A stretch of 13,298 nucleotides of DNA from UBA6022 sp036382575 (lineage in GTDB: Bacteria; Patescibacteriota; Saccharimonadia; Saccharimonadales; Saccharimonadaceae), in NCBI GenBank assembly GCA_036382575.1, contig DASVHL010000046.1, positions 1-13,298 on the forward strand, read 5' to 3'. How positions within the stretch are numbered: the first letter of the stretch is position 1; every line of letters begins with the position of its first letter. Positions 11,517 to 13,298 of this stretch are shown one piece after another. The position numbers were made by a program, and so were the translations under genes. Below the pieces are notes generated by a model. The model saw nothing but the letters and a program-made list of their open reading frames with translations, made no database searches and was not told where the DNA came from.

Positions 11517-11546
11517 TTGCTAACCCTGAGGTATTTACAGTACAAT
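11517..11546 (+). promoter_or_regulatory. Probable promoter of the 138-aa membrane protein
   Basis: TTGCTA (11517-11522), an 18-bp spacer and TACAAT (11541-11546) predict a start near 11553, about 23 bases before the ATG at 11576. The -35 is only partly consensus. Confidence 0.45.
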
Positions 11547-11575
11547 CATTTGTAACCATAAGCAAAGTGAGTTTA

Positions 11576-11992
11576 ATGTATTTAAGGTCAAAATCTTCTA
11601 AACCTCAAGAACCGCACACTCATTTTGCGAATTCTTATGGCCAGTATCACTCAACGAAAGTCTACATAGGCAAGAAAGTGATTAAACCTATTTCATCCGA
11701 AGTGAAGATTCGCGCAGTCGCGGCTGCTTATGAGCCAGTAAAAATGAACGCTCAACCAAAAAAACGTCTAACATTATCGCACACGAACAGAGCGAAGCAT
11801 CTAATATCAGGCGCGGTAGCAATGCGGAATTCTCAAATTAAAGTAGAATTACTTTCGTCGAATCTTGATGACAAGATTCGACGTCAAAAAAAGACATTTG
11901 CATTTATCGCAAAAGTTTCACTATGGGGCGTAATTATTTATGTACTTGTATTATCAAGGATTCCAGAGATACTGATGATTTTTAGTCGTTAG
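11576..11992 (+). CDS. Hypothetical basic single-pass membrane protein
   Basis: I use the ATG at 11576 (138 aa) because GTGAG lies four bases upstream and the promoter places the mRNA start near 11553. The frame is open upstream to a TTG at 11498, but that region has a Cys-rich, untypical composition and would precede the transcript. Residues 1-105 are hydrophilic and strongly basic (SKSSKPQ, YIGKKVIKP, QPKKRLTLSHTNRAKH, DDKIRRQKK). Residues 108-127 form one hydrophobic segment, FAFIAKVSLWGVIIYVLVLS, followed by a short tail. The likely topology is cytoplasmic basic N-terminus with a C-terminal anchor, possibly contacting nucleic acid or acidic lipids. No family is recognised. Confidence 0.6.
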   Translation: MYLRSKSSKPQEPHTHFANSYGQYHSTKVYIGKKVIKPISSEVKIRAVAAAYEPVKMNAQPKKRLTLSHTNRAKHLISGAVAMRNSQIKVELLSSNLDDKIRRQKKTFAFIAKVSLWGVIIYVLVLSRIPEILMIFSR

Positions 11993-12036
11993 TTATGGGA
12001 CAAATGTGCAGTTACTATCGAACTACTTCTGGTGAG

Positions 12037-12672
12037 CTAATGATTATTAATCAATCGACTAAGTGTTTTCGCATCCTCGCTAGCACCAAAGGCATTACCA
12101 CCAGGTTCTAAGGAAACTCCTGTGTTTAATGCCCCGATCTGCACGGGATCAAACCCTAAATCGTTCACTATTTCAGAAACTATCATGACATCACTGGCGT
12201 TATCGCCGGCAACCGCAATTGCTTTTCGGTCTGGTTTACCAGCTGGTTTCGCCTCGTCATAGAGATCATGATAGCCCATATGGCTAAACGCCTTTACAAC
12301 GCGGGACTCGGACAAGAATGATTGAATAGTTTCACTTGATGTTGAACCGGGCGCTACGAAGTCATTTTCTTTACCATCTACTTCCCACCAGTAGTTCATC
12401 GCATCAATGACTAACTTCCCCTTTAATTTATCTTTTGGAATCGACTGGTATTTGCTTAGGGGTAGTGCAAGGATTACGACGTCTGCTTTACTAGCTACGT
12501 CGCTAGCCGCACCAGCGATGGCACCGGGTGTCAGAACCTTTACTGTTAAGGCTATCTTGCTTGGATCACTTGACCCTGCAATGTACACAGTATATCCAGC
12601 CTTTAGGGCGAGTTGAGCCAGAACAATACCAACTTTGCCAGTACCTAATATACCGATGCTTTTTACTGTCAT
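12037..12672 (-). CDS. F420/NADP-reductase-like Rossmann oxidoreductase
   Basis: The 211-aa protein begins with a Rossmann nucleotide-binding motif, IGILGTGKVG (G10-x-G12-x2-G15), followed by the second strand TVYIAGSSDPSK, whose Ser-Ser-Asp fits NADP-type recognition. It continues with ADVVILALPLSKY, KLVIDAMNYW and VVKAFSHMGYHDL, the layout of the NADPH-dependent F420 reductase family (pyrroline-reductase-like N-terminal fold). The C-terminal half, IVNDLGFDPVQIGALNTGVSLEPGG, also matches. Whether the cell makes F420 is unknown, and many bacterial relatives act on other substrates. The start is two bases after the stop of the flavin oxidoreductase gene, so they are co-translated. The alternative call is a generic NAD(P)-binding protein. 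Confidence 0.8.
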   Translation of the reverse strand: MTVKSIGILGTGKVGIVLAQLALKAGYTVYIAGSSDPSKIALTVKVLTPGAIAGAASDVASKADVVILALPLSKYQSIPKDKLKGKLVIDAMNYWWEVDGKENDFVAPGSTSSETIQSFLSESRVVKAFSHMGYHDLYDEAKPAGKPDRKAIAVAGDNASDVMIVSEIVNDLGFDPVQIGALNTGVSLEPGGNAFGASEDAKTLSRLINNH

Positions 12673-12674
12673 GC

Positions 12675-13298
12675 CTATGCCTCTTCTTTTGCGAGTAGTT
12701 CGCGCACCATTGGGATGACTTTTTCGCCGTATCGTTCGATCATATGCAGGCGCGCACTGGCAGGCATTGGACCAAAGCCATAGACAATGTCAAAGCGGTT
12801 TACATCGAGCGTCTTCATGGTCTGTGCAATCTTCTTTGCAACTGTTTCGGGTGAACCGACATACATTGACCCATGTTTTACTTCGTTTAAGAAATGATCA
12901 TGTCGCATCGGTTTCCAGCCACGATCTTTGCCGATTCGATCCATCTGTTCTTTAAATAATGGAAAAGCTTGTTTGATTGCCTCATCATCGGTATCAGCGA
13001 TAAAACCTGGTGAATGAACACCAACAGGATGTGTTGTGGTGCCAAGTTCTTTAGTCGCTTGACGGTATAGGTCGACGTACGGTGCGAATCGATCCGGCGA
13101 ACCACCAATGATAGCCAGTACCATTGGAAAGCCATAACGAGCTGCTCGGATGACCGACTCTGGCGAACCGCCAACACCGATCAGGGTTTCAAGATGACCT
13201 GACTCTGTCTTTGGATACACATCGGCATCCTCAAGTGCGGCACGAGTCGTTCCGCTCCATGAAATAGGTTTTTCGGTAAGGAGCTTCGAAAAGAGATC
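12675..13298 (-). CDS. LLM-class (luciferase-like) flavin oxidoreductase, N-terminus missing
   Basis: The minus-strand frame is open from the stop at 12675 to the window edge, giving the C-terminal 207 residues; a GTG at 13220 is inside the gene. Features typical of the luciferase-like family are LIGVGGSPESVIRAARYGFPMV, AIIGGSPDRFAPYVDLYRQA (the phosphate-binding end of the TIM barrel and the helix after it), HPVGVHSPGFIADTDDEA and YVGSPETVAKKIAQTM near the end. Members bind FMN or F420 and oxidise or reduce small organic substrates; the substrate here is unknown. It is followed within two bases by the F420/NADP-reductase-like gene, which could supply reduced cofactor. The promoter and the first part of the protein are outside the window. 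Confidence 0.85.
   Translation of the reverse strand, partial: DLFSKLLTEKPISWSGTTRAALEDADVYPKTESGHLETLIGVGGSPESVIRAARYGFPMVLAIIGGSPDRFAPYVDLYRQATKELGTTTHPVGVHSPGFIADTDDEAIKQAFPLFKEQMDRIGKDRGWKPMRHDHFLNEVKHGSMYVGSPETVAKKIAQTMKTLDVNRFDIVYGFGPMPASARLHMIERYGEKVIPMVRELLAKEEA

Noticed and set aside
11498..11575. Upstream extension of the 138-aa membrane protein from a TTG codon
   Set aside because: Predicted transcription begins near 11553, and the ATG at 11576 has a Shine-Dalgarno while the TTG has none.
1..13298. CRISPR arrays, tRNA or rRNA genes, insertion sequences, prophage genes
   Set aside because: No regularly spaced repeats, no cloverleaf or rRNA-like sequence, and no transposase, integrase or phage structural protein were seen on either strand.

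Overview
The window most likely comes from a Candidatus Saccharibacteria (TM7) or closely related Patescibacteria genome. The main evidence is three type IV pilin-like proteins whose N-termini read FTIVELLIVIVVIAILAAIT followed by IVAYNGIQ or close variants, a form typical of that group. Genes are small and densely packed on both strands. TGA is used as an ordinary stop (for example at 6500-6502), which argues against the Gracilibacteria/Absconditabacteria code. The assignment is inference from sequence style, with no marker gene present.

Layout, left to right. 1-183 is the C-terminal end of a zf-TFIIB-type zinc-ribbon protein. 180-1099 (minus) holds two small multi-pass membrane proteins of unknown function. 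1141-2836 (minus) is an operon of three type IV pilin-like proteins. 2865-3380 (minus) is a CMP/dCMP-deaminase-family protein. 3496-7468 (plus) is the most notable block: a secreted TIM-barrel glycosidase-like protein, a membrane-anchored cohesin-domain protein, and a secreted protein made of a CBM-like domain, an FN3 domain and a canonical type I dockerin. 7474-8275 (minus) is a coupled HIT hydrolase and DUF1801 pair. 8424-8744 (minus) is an unknown 106-aa protein. 9020-9787 (plus) is a CPBP-family intramembrane protease with a near-perfect promoter and a strong terminator. 10032-10229 (plus) is a Trp-rich tail-anchored miniprotein. 10297-11158 (minus) is a tandem pair of paralogous Cys-motif proteins. 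11215-11370 (minus) is a predicted structured small RNA with its own promoter and terminator. 11576-11992 (plus) is a basic single-pass membrane protein. 12037-13298 (minus) pairs an F420/NADP-reductase-like Rossmann protein with a truncated luciferase-like flavin oxidoreductase.

How the parts may work together: the adjacent cohesin and dockerin genes (6 nt apart) suggest that a sugar-binding protein is docked non-covalently onto the cell surface by a membrane-anchored cohesin, a minimal one-cohesin/one-dockerin surface complex. With the glycosidase-like protein and the pilins, the left half looks like a cell-surface and adhesion region, fitting an epibiotic lifestyle. This is inference.

Expression signals: six minus-strand genes have a -10-like hexamer, usually with an upstream TG, followed by exactly six bases and then the ATG. 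This predicts leaderless mRNAs. Several plus-strand genes instead have Shine-Dalgarno-led 5' leaders.
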